The notes beneath the pieces are model-generated. The model was given only the letters and a program-made list of their open reading frames with translations. It was not told where the DNA came from and searched no databases. A program made the position numbers and the translations under genes. Source: Ehrlichia minasensis (GTDB lineage: Bacteria > Pseudomonadota > Alphaproteobacteria > Rickettsiales > Anaplasmataceae). From it: a stretch of 61,029 nt of DNA. Positions 41,107 through 49,982 of this stretch are shown here, one piece after another. The stretch covers positions 1 through 61,029 of the forward strand of contig CDGH01000060.1 in NCBI GenBank assembly GCA_000825765.1, written 5' to 3'. Position 1 is the stretch's first letter; each line of letters opens with the position of its first letter.

Positions 41107-41622
41107 ACTCAATTTATCGAGTGCGGATTTAGCCCTTATAAAGGATGTCGCTAAATCTGCATTTATGCTTTTAACATCAGTAACTTTTGAATGCATATTC
41201 GCAGGGAATGTAACTAAACTGATTTCCCATAAAGATATTTTCTTGAGTACTCTAACACCTGTTTTTACGTCCATATAATCCTCTATAACGCTGTAGCCTA
41301 TTGACAACGCGTTAATTATGTCATTTTTAAGCATCAAGTAGGCTTCCTTTCCTTTTTGTATGTCCAGCAGTAAATTTGCTGTTATGTGAAGTCCTATAGT
41401 ATTTTCAGTCATGTTTGTGATATTACCTATGGGTTCTGCTGAGTTATGCTGCCATAGTAGTTTTACTTTGTTAAAATTTTTTATAGTATTGCTGAATGCT
41501 CCTGGTAATATCACATGTTTTTGTCTATCTATAACATTAAATACACTTGCATATCCAGAGAAAGTGCCAGATTGTTTTATATTTTTTTTCGATAAAAATA
41601 AATTACATGTTTTTTGTTGCAT
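41089..41622 (-). CDS. HK97-family prohead protease (phage/GTA remnant)
   Basis: A 177-residue protein whose core, GTFSGYASVFNVIDRQKHVILPGAF followed by KLLWQHNSAEPIGNI and ALSIGYSVIE, matches the phage HK97 prohead maturation protease (peptidase U35). In phages and in the Rhodobacter gene transfer agent it processes the capsid during head assembly. The His of WQHN and Ser of ALSIGY are in the expected catalytic positions. It lies just downstream of the portal gene, the order seen in RcGTA, but no capsid gene follows; the CorC gene and origin come next. Intact frame, so it is still under some selection. Confidence 0.85.
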   Translation of the reverse strand: MQQKTCNLFLSKKNIKQSGTFSGYASVFNVIDRQKHVILPGAFSNTIKNFNKVKLLWQHNSAEPIGNITNMTENTIGLHITANLLLDIQKGKEAYLMLKNDIINALSIGYSVIEDYMDVKTGVRVLKKISLWEISLVTFPANMHSKVTDVKSINADLATSFIRAKSALDKLSSMVNF

Positions 41623-41658
41623 AAAAAGAACTTTTGTAGTTGTTATTGATTAATTTGA

Positions 41659-41748
41659 TTACAGGATCTTACAGATCTCATAATATTCCGTGATAAGGCT
41701 GCCGGTACTGTTTAGTGTTTTTATAAGTGTGTTATAAAGTGTTTCCAT
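41659..41748 (-). CDS. Possible 29-residue peptide between portal and protease
   Basis: An ATG inside the last codons of the portal gene opens a 29-codon frame in another register that ends in the spacer (METLYNTLIKTLNSTGSL at its start). In RcGTA a small gene, g3.5, sits between portal and protease, so this may be its remnant. Length and context are the only evidence. Confidence 0.2.
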   Translation of the reverse strand: METLYNTLIKTLNSTGSLITEYYEICKIL

Positions 41749-42913
41749 TCTCTATTGGAGGTAATCCAAAAGCTGCCCTTTTTTCATTTATAGTCATAAA
41801 AGTTGCATGCTCTACGTATTGCCATAGTTGTTTTCTTTTTTCTGTGAGTACAGATATGGAATCTTTATCATATGATAGAAATATATTGTTCCCAAATTTA
41901 GGCGTTAGCCAATTGTTAAGGTGTGAAATAATGTTATCTAAATGAGGTAATATTGTTTGTTCCCATAGTGATAATCTCGCTTCAATGAGGTTACTGTATG
42001 TGTTATCTCCTGGAATGCCAAGTAATTGAGGTGGCACGCCGAATGCTAATGCAATATCACGTGCTGAGCTATGTTTTGATTCAATAAAGTCCATATCTTT
42101 AGGAGATAGGCTCATTTCCTTCCATTCTAATCCTCCTTCAAGTAATATTGGTCTTCCAGCATTTCTTGGGCCAGAATAGAATTCATCTATCTGTGATTTT
42201 AACCGTTTGTATTGTTCTTGTGTTAAACTTCCATTGTTATTTCCTTTTGTGTTCACAATTAATGCTCCACTTGGCCTTGCTCCATTTTGTAACATTGCCT
42301 GGTTCCAAGATCCAGCCTGGTTATGTTGGTCTATGCTGTATGAAGCTGCTTCTATGGGAGATAATCCATAATAATCATTTAATGGATGAAAATTTTTTAT
42401 ATGTAGTATTTGTGAGTAATTTGTTAATTTACTAATCTTATAGTCATAATTGCAGTTATTTATTGAATAGCGGTAAGAGTAAGGTCTATTATCTTTACCT
42501 GAAATAATTTCAACTCTATCTGGACGTAGCAAATGTAGTTCTTTTGGAATCATATTGTGGTTTTCTATCATCAAAATATAGGCATTTCCACTAATCAGTT
42601 TATAGGTAAGAATTCCTTCAATGAATTCTGATTTAGAAGTCGTATTATTTGGTCTAGATATTAATTTTAATAAAGGATGGTTTTTTATTTGAAATATGTT
42701 ATTTCTTACGGTTTTGCTTAATATTAAAGGAACAGATGCTGCTGCTGATGCTATCATGTGAATAGATCTAAATGCAATTACGTTTTTTATGTAACCATTT
42801 TCTGCAAAATTTGCGTAACTTCTATTTTTCCATACAGCTTCTGTGAATAATTGTATAGGTATTGAAAAAGTATAAGAACAATCTTGTATTGACTTTTTTT
42901 TAAAGAAATGCAT
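41732..42913 (-). CDS. HK97-family phage portal protein (phage/GTA remnant)
   Basis: A 393-residue portal protein. It shows the family blocks PLLKLISRPNNTTSKSEF, GNAYILMIENH, ILHIKNFHPLNDYYGLSPIEAA, QAMLQNGARPSGAL, and ARDIALAFGVPPQLLGIPGDNTYSNL. Portals form the dodecameric ring through which DNA enters the head. Terminase is not upstream: bioC is on the other strand. The intact frame and conserved order with the protease suggest a vestigial gene transfer agent rather than an active prophage. Confidence 0.92.
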   Translation of the reverse strand: MHFFKKKSIQDCSYTFSIPIQLFTEAVWKNRSYANFAENGYIKNVIAFRSIHMIASAAASVPLILSKTVRNNIFQIKNHPLLKLISRPNNTTSKSEFIEGILTYKLISGNAYILMIENHNMIPKELHLLRPDRVEIISGKDNRPYSYRYSINNCNYDYKISKLTNYSQILHIKNFHPLNDYYGLSPIEAASYSIDQHNQAGSWNQAMLQNGARPSGALIVNTKGNNNGSLTQEQYKRLKSQIDEFYSGPRNAGRPILLEGGLEWKEMSLSPKDMDFIESKHSSARDIALAFGVPPQLLGIPGDNTYSNLIEARLSLWEQTILPHLDNIISHLNNWLTPKFGNNIFLSYDKDSISVLTEKRKQLWQYVEHATFMTINEKRAAFGLPPIENGNTL

Positions 42914-42977
42914 AAGTGAAACTCTTTGTGTACAATTTTTAAATTGAGTTAAATTTATTTGGTAATATACTAGCTAC

Positions 42978-43151
42978 ATGTGGTTTACCAATTTACTTGG
43001 TAATGCAGTTTGTGTGTGGTGTTATGGCAACATTGTTGTTGTATACCTAGATTTAGATAATACATCATATATTGATAGATATGGAAGCTATTTTTATAAT
43101 ATGCCTTTGCTTTTTGATGCATTTTACATTGTTAGTAGTTCTCTAGCATAG
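42978..43151 (+). CDS. Possible small ORF upstream of bioC
   Basis: An ATG-initiated frame of 57 codons ends 16 bp before bioC. The product is aromatic-rich (MWFTNLLGNAVCVWCYGN at its start) with no family match that I recognise. There is no good ribosome-binding site, and T/G-rich sequence in this region opens chance frames, so this is a candidate only. Confidence 0.2.
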   Translation: MWFTNLLGNAVCVWCYGNIVVVYLDLDNTSYIDRYGSYFYNMPLLFDAFYIVSSSLA

Positions 43152-43167
43152 AGGTGTTTTTATTGTT

Positions 43168-43929
43168 ATGGTTATACAATGTGAATCTTATACTCAAAAA
43201 ATACAGAAAGCGTTCAGTGGTGCAGCGAATTCATATGATGAATTCTCTTATATACAGGATGCAATTTTGCGTGAATTGTGTAGTACTGTTCAGTTAGAGA
43301 ATTGTGATAAAAAGAACATACTGGATGTGGGTTGTGGTACTGGTAATATAAGTAAATTCTTAGATGTCACAAATCATAACTTTATTCAAGTAGATCTATC
43401 TAGAGAAATGTGTGTCGTAGCTAAAGAGAAAAACAATGTGCTATCAGTAAATTGCAATATGGATATGATGCCATTTTGTGAAAATTTGTTTGATATAGTT
43501 ATTGCTTCTATGGTTTTGCAATGGTCTTGCGATATTAATCTTTCTTTATTGGAGTTGCTAAGGGTAATGAAACCAAATGGTATGTTGTATATAGCAATTC
43601 CAATATTTGGAACTTTAATTGAATTAAATAGTGTAATTGAAAAAATAGGAAAATCTTTTAGCAAATTTTATCAAATGGATGAATTGACCAGTATTCTAAA
43701 TTCCTTAGATGTTGAAATACAGTATATATTTTGTTGTAACTATCGTCAGTACCATAAATCATTTTTCTCTTTATTGTTGAGTATGAAATTAACAGGTACA
43801 TATGCAAAAAAAATTGATGATAAACAGTATGATATATTTAGCATAAGCAGGATTTATAAGAAATTATATTCTTCGCAGAATTGTGTATTTAGCTCATGGA
43901 ACATTATGTATTTGATTGTTAAAAAGTAA
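43168..43929 (+). CDS. bioC: Malonyl-ACP O-methyltransferase BioC
   Basis: BioC methylates malonyl-ACP to start pimelate synthesis for biotin. The 253-residue SAM methyltransferase has the N-terminal block IQKAFSGAANSYDEFSYIQ, motif I ILDVGCGTGNISKFL, and the post-I acidic residue in FIQVDLSREMC, with ASMVLQWSCDINLSLLELLRVMKPNG matching BioC better than generic methyltransferases. Ehrlichia species are known to encode biotin synthesis. nadA follows after 21 bp on the same strand. Confidence 0.85.
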   Translation: MVIQCESYTQKIQKAFSGAANSYDEFSYIQDAILRELCSTVQLENCDKKNILDVGCGTGNISKFLDVTNHNFIQVDLSREMCVVAKEKNNVLSVNCNMDMMPFCENLFDIVIASMVLQWSCDINLSLLELLRVMKPNGMLYIAIPIFGTLIELNSVIEKIGKSFSKFYQMDELTSILNSLDVEIQYIFCCNYRQYHKSFFSLLLSMKLTGTYAKKIDDKQYDIFSISRIYKKLYSSQNCVFSSWNIMYLIVKK

Positions 43930-43950
43930 TTTTTTTGTAATAATAAATAG

Positions 43951-44892
43951 ATGAAAGAACTTGATATTATAAAACTGTCACAAGAAATACGTCATTTATC
44001 TAAGGAAAATAATGCTGTAATTCTTGCTCATTACTATCAAGATTCAGAAATACAAGATATTGCTGACTTTATTGGTGACTCATTAGAACTTTCTCGAAAG
44101 GCAGCAACAACAACAGCTAGTGTTATTGTATTTTGTGGCGTGTACTTTATGGCTGAAGTTGCAAAAATCATTAATCCTACAAAAAAAGTTTTGTTGCCTG
44201 ATTTGAAGGCAGGATGTTCTTTAGCTGATTCTTGTGATGCTAAAAGTTTTAAAAAATTTCGTGAATTGCATAAAGATTGTATATCAATCACATATATAAA
44301 TTCTTCAGCAGAAGTAAAAGCTTATTCTGATATAATTTGTACATCTTCAAGTGCTGAAAGGATAATAAGACAAATACCGGAAGATAAACAAATTCTATTT
44401 GCTCCAGATAAATTTCTTGGTGATTTTTTAGAAAGGAAAACAAATAGAAAAATGATTTTATGGCCTGGTACTTGTATGGTGCATGAAAGTTTTTCTGAGC
44501 GCGAGTTGATTGATATGATGGTGAGACATGATAAAGCCTATGTTTTAGCTCATCCTGAGTGTCCTGGTAATTTGTTAAGACATGCTCATTTTGTTGGATC
44601 AACAACTCAGTTATTAAAATTTTCTGCTGAGAACCCTAATTCAGAGTTTATCATTTTGACTGAAGAGGGAATTATTCATCAGATGAAAAAATTATCTCCT
44701 GGAAGTACTTTTTATGTAGTTAATACTTTAGATGGTGGTTGTGTTTCGTGTAGCAAATGTCCACATATGCGTTTGAATACTTTAGAAAAATTATGTTTGT
44801 GTTTGAAAAATGGCTATCCTGAAGTTACTATTGATGCTGAGATTAGTGATATGGCCAAAAGATCCTTGGATGCTATGTTTAAAATGACTTGA
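43951..44892 (+). CDS. nadA: Quinolinate synthase A
   Basis: Condenses iminoaspartate with DHAP to quinolinate using a [4Fe-4S] cluster. The 313 residues carry [30 protein letters not shown], and the cluster cysteines in [19 protein letters not shown] and [12 protein letters not shown]. It feeds NadC (35889-36713). It probably shares a transcript with bioC. Confidence 0.97.
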   Translation: MKELDIIKLSQEIRHLSKENNAVILAHYYQDSEIQDIADFIGDSLELSRKAATTTASVIVFCGVYFMAEVAKIINPTKKVLLPDLKAGCSLADSCDAKSFKKFRELHKDCISITYINSSAEVKAYSDIICTSSSAERIIRQIPEDKQILFAPDKFLGDFLERKTNRKMILWPGTCMVHESFSERELIDMMVRHDKAYVLAHPECPGNLLRHAHFVGSTTQLLKFSAENPNSEFIILTEEGIIHQMKKLSPGSTFYVVNTLDGGCVSCSKCPHMRLNTLEKLCLCLKNGYPEVTIDAEISDMAKRSLDAMFKMT

Positions 44893-45110
44893 TTTTTTTG
44901 TATTTTTCTTAGTTAGTAGTGTGAGGATGAGTAAAGAAAAATATGTAGTTTACGGCAAGTGGTCTACTACTAAAATTTTGGTGTAGTATTGTGTACTGTT
45001 GTCAGTGATAACATTCTTATCAGTTTTTTACATATTTGCGTTAGCTTTTTACTTTGTGAAAATTCACATTAACCGTTTGATAGTAGCTTAATATCATGTA
45101 AGAAATGCAA

Positions 45111-45488
45111 TTATTTACTTAGATTTTCATCAAAATATTTAAACTTATCTTTTTTGTATTTATAAGATTCTGCTTCTGGATAAGCAGTTTTAGCGGAAGT
45201 TATATTTTTCCATTCTTTAGAAAATTTTTTGTTTATTTCATAAGATTTTTTAATATTTTTCTGATCTTCATTTAATTCACTGTCACTACATTCTAATATG
45301 TCTTTTATAGAATCATCTGGTACGATTGCATCAATAGGACACTCAGGAATACACACTCCACAGTCTATACACTGGTCAGGATCTATGACTAACATGTTAG
45401 CTCCCTCATAGAAGCAGTCTACCGGGCATACTTCAACACAATCAGTATATTTACATCTTATGCACTTATCAGTGACGAAGTGTGTCAT
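45111..45488 (-). CDS. fdxA: Seven-iron ferredoxin FdxA
   Basis: A small cytoplasmic electron carrier with one 3Fe-4S and one 4Fe-4S cluster. The N-terminal half has the two cluster blocks [21 protein letters not shown] and [16 protein letters not shown]. The C-terminal 65 residues are the acidic/basic extension usual for FdxA in alphaproteobacteria. It is divergent from the TRP-like antigen gene, a synteny known from the TRP120/virD4 region of Ehrlichia. Confidence 0.95.
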   Translation of the reverse strand: MTHFVTDKCIRCKYTDCVEVCPVDCFYEGANMLVIDPDQCIDCGVCIPECPIDAIVPDDSIKDILECSDSELNEDQKNIKKSYEINKKFSKEWKNITSAKTAYPEAESYKYKKDKFKYFDENLSK

Positions 45489-45751
45489 TACAGAGTTATT
45501 AATAATAAAGTAACCATTTTTATTGTAATGTTTTTTCTTGCCGAGTTCAATTAATTTATTGTTTACATAAGGTATAAGTGTGGATTATAGTTAAATTGTG
45601 CATGCCGTAAGTATAAGATGGATTAATAAGTGTTGGTTATATCCTAATAGATATAGGAGATATTGGTTCTATATAAATGTTATTTTATGATAAATAATTA
45701 ATTTTTTTGACAGAATGAATTTGTGCAATGTATTAAATTAAGGGGATTTTT

Positions 45752-47293
45752 ATGGATATTGATAACGATAAGGTGACTACGTCAAGTACGCAGGATAAAA
45801 ATGGTAGTTTAATGGAAGTAATTATGCGTATATTAAATTTTGGTAACAACTCAGCTGGGAAAGTAAACAGTGAAGATGCTAAGACTCTTGTGGAAGATTT
45901 GCAATCTCATGTAGATGATGATGTAGAACATTCACCAAATGAAGTTGAAGAAAAATTGTCTGAAACTAATGAAGAAGAAAGCATTCCTGAAGTTGAAGCA
46001 GAAGATTTACAACCTGCTGTGGATGATAATGTAGAACGTTCATCAAGTGAAGTTGAAGAAAAATTGTCTGAAACTAATGAAGAAGAAAGTACTCCTGAAG
46101 TTAAGGCAGAAAGTTTACAACCTGCTGTAGATGACAATGTAGGAAAATCATCAAGTGAAGTTGAAGAGAAATTATCTGAAACTAATGAAGAAGAAAGTAC
46201 TCCTGAAGTTAAAGCAGAAGATTTGCAACCTGTTGTTGATGATAATGTAGAACATTTATCAAGTGAAGTTGAAGAAAAATTGTCTGAAACTAATGAAGAA
46301 GAAAGTACTCCTGAAGTTAAGGCAGAAAGTTTACAACCTGCTGTAGATGACAATGTAGGAAAATCATCAAGTGAAGTTGAAGAGAAATTATCTGAAACTA
46401 ATAAAGAAGAAAGTACTACTGAAGTTAAAGCAGAAGATTTGCAACCTGCTATGGGTGATAATGTAGAACATTTATCAAGTGAAGTTGAAGAGAAATTATC
46501 TGAAACTAATAAAGAAGAAAGTACTACTGAAGTTAAAGCAGAAGATTTGCAACCTGCTATGGGTGATAATGTAGAACATTTATCAAGTGAAGTTGAAGAG
46601 AAATTATCTGAAACTAATAAAGAAGAAAGTACTACTGAAGTTAAAGCAGAAGATTTGCAACCTGCTATGGGTGATAATGTAGAACATTTATCAAGTGAAG
46701 TTGAAGAGAAATTATCTGAAACTAATAAAGAAGAAAGTACTACTGAAGTTAAAGCAGAAGATTTGCAACCTGCTATGGGTGATAATGTAGAACATTTATC
46801 AAGTGAAGTTGAAGAAAAATTATCTGAAACTAATAAAGAAGAAAGTACTCCTGAAGTTAAAGCAGAAAGTTTACAACCTGCTGTGGATGACAATGTAGGA
46901 AGATCATCAAATAAAGTTGCAGAAAAATTGTCTGAAACTAATGAAGAAAAAAGTATTCCTGAAGTTAAAGCAGAAGTACGACCTGCTGTGTGTAATAATC
47001 CTCTTTCTTTAAATCCTATCCCTTCAGTTGATAATATGAATACTAATATAATGTTACCTAAAGACTGTAAAAAATGTTCAGATGTAGAAACAAATGAAAT
47101 GTGTTGTCCTATATCAGAATTGATGGCTGGAAAACATGTTCATATGTATGGAGTTTATATTTATGAGGTTCAATCAATAAAAGATTTAAGCAGTTCATTT
47201 AATGTGTGTCATTCTACTTCTGATTGTAATTTAGATTTTTATTTTGTAGAGTGCCATTCCTTTAATAACAAAGGAGCAGTTGATTTGATATAA
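45752..47293 (+). CDS. Tandem-repeat acidic antigen, TRP120/TRP140 family
   Basis: A 513-residue, highly acidic protein preceded by a strong AAGGGG ribosome-binding site. Residues 1-58 are a non-repeat start. Residues 59-382 hold nine 36-residue repeats (EHxSSEVEEKLSETNxEES opening the unit), and a degenerate tenth follows. The C-terminal 105 residues are non-repetitive and contain about nine Cys. There is no Sec signal peptide. TRP120 (E. chaffeensis) and TRP140 (E. canis) lie in the same place beside virD4, are secreted by the type I system, and act as immunodominant antigens and host nucleomodulins. I infer orthology from position and repeat resemblance. An antisense open frame over the repeats is a repeat artefact. 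Confidence 0.9.
   Translation: MDIDNDKVTTSSTQDKNGSLMEVIMRILNFGNNSAGKVNSEDAKTLVEDLQSHVDDDVEHSPNEVEEKLSETNEEESIPEVEAEDLQPAVDDNVERSSSEVEEKLSETNEEESTPEVKAESLQPAVDDNVGKSSSEVEEKLSETNEEESTPEVKAEDLQPVVDDNVEHLSSEVEEKLSETNEEESTPEVKAESLQPAVDDNVGKSSSEVEEKLSETNKEESTTEVKAEDLQPAMGDNVEHLSSEVEEKLSETNKEESTTEVKAEDLQPAMGDNVEHLSSEVEEKLSETNKEESTTEVKAEDLQPAMGDNVEHLSSEVEEKLSETNKEESTTEVKAEDLQPAMGDNVEHLSSEVEEKLSETNKEESTPEVKAESLQPAVDDNVGRSSNKVAEKLSETNEEKSIPEVKAEVRPAVCNNPLSLNPIPSVDNMNTNIMLPKDCKKCSDVETNEMCCPISELMAGKHVHMYGVYIYEVQSIKDLSSSFNVCHSTSDCNLDFYFVECHSFNNKGAVDLI
45926..46975 (+). repeat. 108-bp tandem repeat, nine copies plus a partial
   Basis: Nine in-frame 108-bp units run from 45926 to 46897 and a 78-bp partial from 46898. 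Three unit classes alternate by their first residues (EHLS, GKSS, EHSP/ERSS). Units 6, 7 and 8 encode identical peptides, which points to recent slippage or unequal recombination in the middle of the array. Confidence 0.95.
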
Positions 47294-47736
47294 TATTGTG
47301 TAGCGTATAAGCTATAGAATTGTATATTGAATAGCAAGTAATGCTGATGAAGTATTACTTGCTATGTTTTTATATATAAAAAAGTATGAACTTGCTTAAA
47401 AATCATATGGGCTGTTGTATGGTAAACATGCCGCAAGTTACTATAGACATAATGGATGTTATGTTAAGTATACTAATCTTCTAGTAAATTCAAGAAAGTC
47501 AGTTTATTGATAGCTATTAATTAAGTGAAAAATGTTGTAAATAAAACTATATAGCCTGTAACATAAAATTGATAACACTAATATGTTTTATATCATGGAA
47601 ATTTAGTATTTTGGGATATATTCATAGTTTATAAAGATCACTAGTTCATGTATCTGTTTTTAGCATTAGATATTTTATGTGTAGTTATATATAGCTTAAT
47701 CTTTTGATTGCTAATATTTTACTATGTCTAAAAATA
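47294..47736. other. Spacer between the TRP-like gene and virD4 ends
   Basis: Lies downstream of both convergent genes. No gene or clear terminator was seen; T/G-rich on the + strand. Confidence 0.4.
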
Positions 47737-49944
47737 CTATGTATTATGTTTTTTTGAATCTTGATCGTCAACAGTATCTTCATTGTAGTGATTATAATCA
47801 TCTGTGTAGTCTATGTTATCATGATATTCCTCTTCCTCTTCCTCTTCCTCTTCCTCTTCCTCTTCCTCTTCCTCTTCTTCTTCCTCTTCTTCCTCTTCTT
47901 CCTCTTCTACTTCTTCTTCCTCTTCTTCCTCTTCTTCCTCTTCTACTTCTTCTTCCTCTTCCTCTTCTTCCTCTTCTAGATTATTATTATCATCGTAATC
48001 TATGTCATTGTATTCTTCATCATCATAATCTTCTTCTTCGTCCATATATTCATCTAAATCTTCAAAATTAAAATCATCATCATCATAATCTTCTTCTATA
48101 CTGCTATACATTGCACCATCTTCTGTATTATTCTCAGTATTGTCGGATGTATTTTTAGGAAGATCGCTTTCAATACTTGGCATAGGTTCTTCATTTTCTT
48201 TTTTTACTGTTTTTGTTTTGTTAGGATCATAAGGCTCTTGAGTTGGAACAAAGGTGCTCTTTAATAGTTTTTTTGTAAAACTTTTGTCTTCATAGTATTT
48301 TATTTTCTTTGATTTTATAGGATAAGTAGATTCTATTAAAAGTATTTGCTCATCTCTAGGTAACATTATTACTTCTTGAGGTAATAATAGAGCTCTTTGT
48401 GTTTCTGATATATGTAATGAACGGGATGCAGGGTTCAAATCTAGAAATTTAGGTCTGTTTAAAGACTCTTGGTTAACAGTTTTATTTCCTATTAACTGTG
48501 ATATTAAATTTGCAGTTTCTATATTATTTGCGGCAAAAGTTATTCTATAAGTAGAGTTTGATAAAAATGAGTTCATTCCTGCTTCTTCATATATACCCTT
48601 GAGCTGTTCAGTATCTTGAATAATCAAAAATAGTCTAACTCTATATCCACGAAAATATGCAATACCAGTTTGAAATTGCTCCATTTTTCCTAATGTTGGA
48701 AACTCATCCATTAAGAACAATACACCGTAAGGTTCATCATCTGATGGTAAAGTTCTACATAAAAATTCTGTAGCTTGTTGGTAAAATACTTGCATTAAAG
48801 GTCTAAGGCGAGTTAAATTATCTGGTGTTAATCCAACATATACTGTTACTTTTTTCCTTTTAAATTCTTGAATATTAAAATCACTTGAAGCTGTTGCTGT
48901 ATCTATTAATGGGTTTGCCCATAATTCTAAAGATGAGTTCATGGTTGATACAACACCTGAACGTTCTTTATCTGCTTTTTGTAAAAATGCAGCTATATTC
49001 ATGTATGCAACTGGATGAATCTTTTTCCCTATTGTGTCTAATACTACTGCTAAGTTGTATACTACGTCGTCGCTACGCATTGTTCGTACAACTTCTCCGA
49101 AAGATTTTACTTTTTCTGGTACTGCTAGTAAGTATAGTACTACTCCCACAAATAAGCTGCGTGCTTCGTTGTACCAAAAATCTTGTTCTGGCATTATTAG
49201 ATTGGCAATTTTTTGTACATCATCTACCATTTGTCCTGGCTTAGAGCTTATCCAGTCTAATGGGTTGTAGCAGTGACTTATACCATCAGGTTGTGCTGGG
49301 TTCCAAACAAAAACCTCTTGTCCCCTTTTTTTTCTCCACCCACTTGTAAGGTCATAGTTTTCTAATTTTATATCGTGTACTACTACAGAATCTTCCCAGA
49401 ACAATAAGTTTGGTATTACGAAACCTACACCTTTTCCAGATCCGGTTGGTGCAAATAATAAGGCGTGTTGATAACCATCTGCAATGAGATACCCTCTTTT
49501 GTCTTTCCCTAGTAATATTCCTTTTCTACTACGTAATCCTATTTTGCGAATATCTTTTTCTGTTGCCCATCTTGAATCTCCATGCAGTGATTCTTTCTTC
49601 TTGAATGGTCTCCAATCGAATAATATATTTCTAAGGTTCCATAATACTATGCTTAGGATTCCTACTGGTGTACATAGTGATGTTATTAACTTAAGTAATA
49701 AAGCTGCATCATATGCAGAAGGGTTATTCCACCAATGTTGTACATAATCAAAAATAGTGGGCCAAATTCTATCTGGAAAATCGCTCAAGCTAGGGTTTAT
49801 GGCATTAAAATCTAGATAATTTGGTCCCCAGACCATTAAGATGAATAATACACCTGATAAATAAAAGCAAAATTCCAGTCCAAAAAATGCACCTAAAACA
49901 AGGAATAAAATATTGCGTATGTGGTTTGCACTTATACTATCCAT
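47737..49944 (-). CDS. virD4: Type IV secretion coupling ATPase VirD4 with long polyglutamate tail
   Basis: The inner-membrane receptor that delivers substrates to the VirB channel. The 735 residues have two or three N-terminal membrane helices (about 12-38 and 80-105), Walker A APTGSGKG (165-172), and Walker B VLFLMDEF (407-414). The catalytic part ends near residue 570. From about 600 on the protein is extremely acidic, with roughly 50 almost uninterrupted Glu near 657-706 broken by single Val. It is last in the virB8-B9-B10-B11-D4 operon, 38 bp after virB11. Confidence 0.97.
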   Translation of the reverse strand: MDSISANHIRNILFLVLGAFFGLEFCFYLSGVLFILMVWGPNYLDFNAINPSLSDFPDRIWPTIFDYVQHWWNNPSAYDAALLLKLITSLCTPVGILSIVLWNLRNILFDWRPFKKKESLHGDSRWATEKDIRKIGLRSRKGILLGKDKRGYLIADGYQHALLFAPTGSGKGVGFVIPNLLFWEDSVVVHDIKLENYDLTSGWRKKRGQEVFVWNPAQPDGISHCYNPLDWISSKPGQMVDDVQKIANLIMPEQDFWYNEARSLFVGVVLYLLAVPEKVKSFGEVVRTMRSDDVVYNLAVVLDTIGKKIHPVAYMNIAAFLQKADKERSGVVSTMNSSLELWANPLIDTATASSDFNIQEFKRKKVTVYVGLTPDNLTRLRPLMQVFYQQATEFLCRTLPSDDEPYGVLFLMDEFPTLGKMEQFQTGIAYFRGYRVRLFLIIQDTEQLKGIYEEAGMNSFLSNSTYRITFAANNIETANLISQLIGNKTVNQESLNRPKFLDLNPASRSLHISETQRALLLPQEVIMLPRDEQILLIESTYPIKSKKIKYYEDKSFTKKLLKSTFVPTQEPYDPNKTKTVKKENEEPMPSIESDLPKNTSDNTENNTEDGAMYSSIEEDYDDDDFNFEDLDEYMDEEEDYDDEEYNDIDYDDNNNLEEEEEEEEEEVEEEEEEEEEEEVEEEEEEEEEEEEEEEEEEEEEEEEEEEYHDNIDYTDDYNHYNEDTVDDQDSKKHNT
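47826..47973 (-). repeat. Simple-sequence tract encoding polyglutamate in virD4
   Basis: An almost pure purine run on the coding strand built of GAA and GAG codons in 3-bp and 6-bp periods. Because all units are multiples of 3, slippage would change length without breaking the frame. Confidence 0.9.
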
Positions 49945-49982
49945 AAAAACAACAATTTAATTATAAAAAATTTACGTATCAT

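Noticed and set aside
44927-44986. 19-codon frame after nadA with a GAGG ribosome-binding site
   Set aside because: Too short and without any family resemblance; could be a gene fragment but cannot be supported.
45707-45736. TTGACA-18-TATTAA promoter before the TRP-like gene
   Set aside because: The start point would fall within the ribosome-binding site, leaving almost no leader.
45907-46893. Long open frame antisense to the TRP-like gene
   Set aside because: It exists only because the repeat unit has no stops in that frame; its product is a low-complexity Ser/Leu repeat with no start signal.
47724-48071. Pro/Leu-rich frame and Phe/Leu-rich frame antisense to the virD4 tail
   Set aside because: Artefacts of the GAA/GAG tract read on the other strand.
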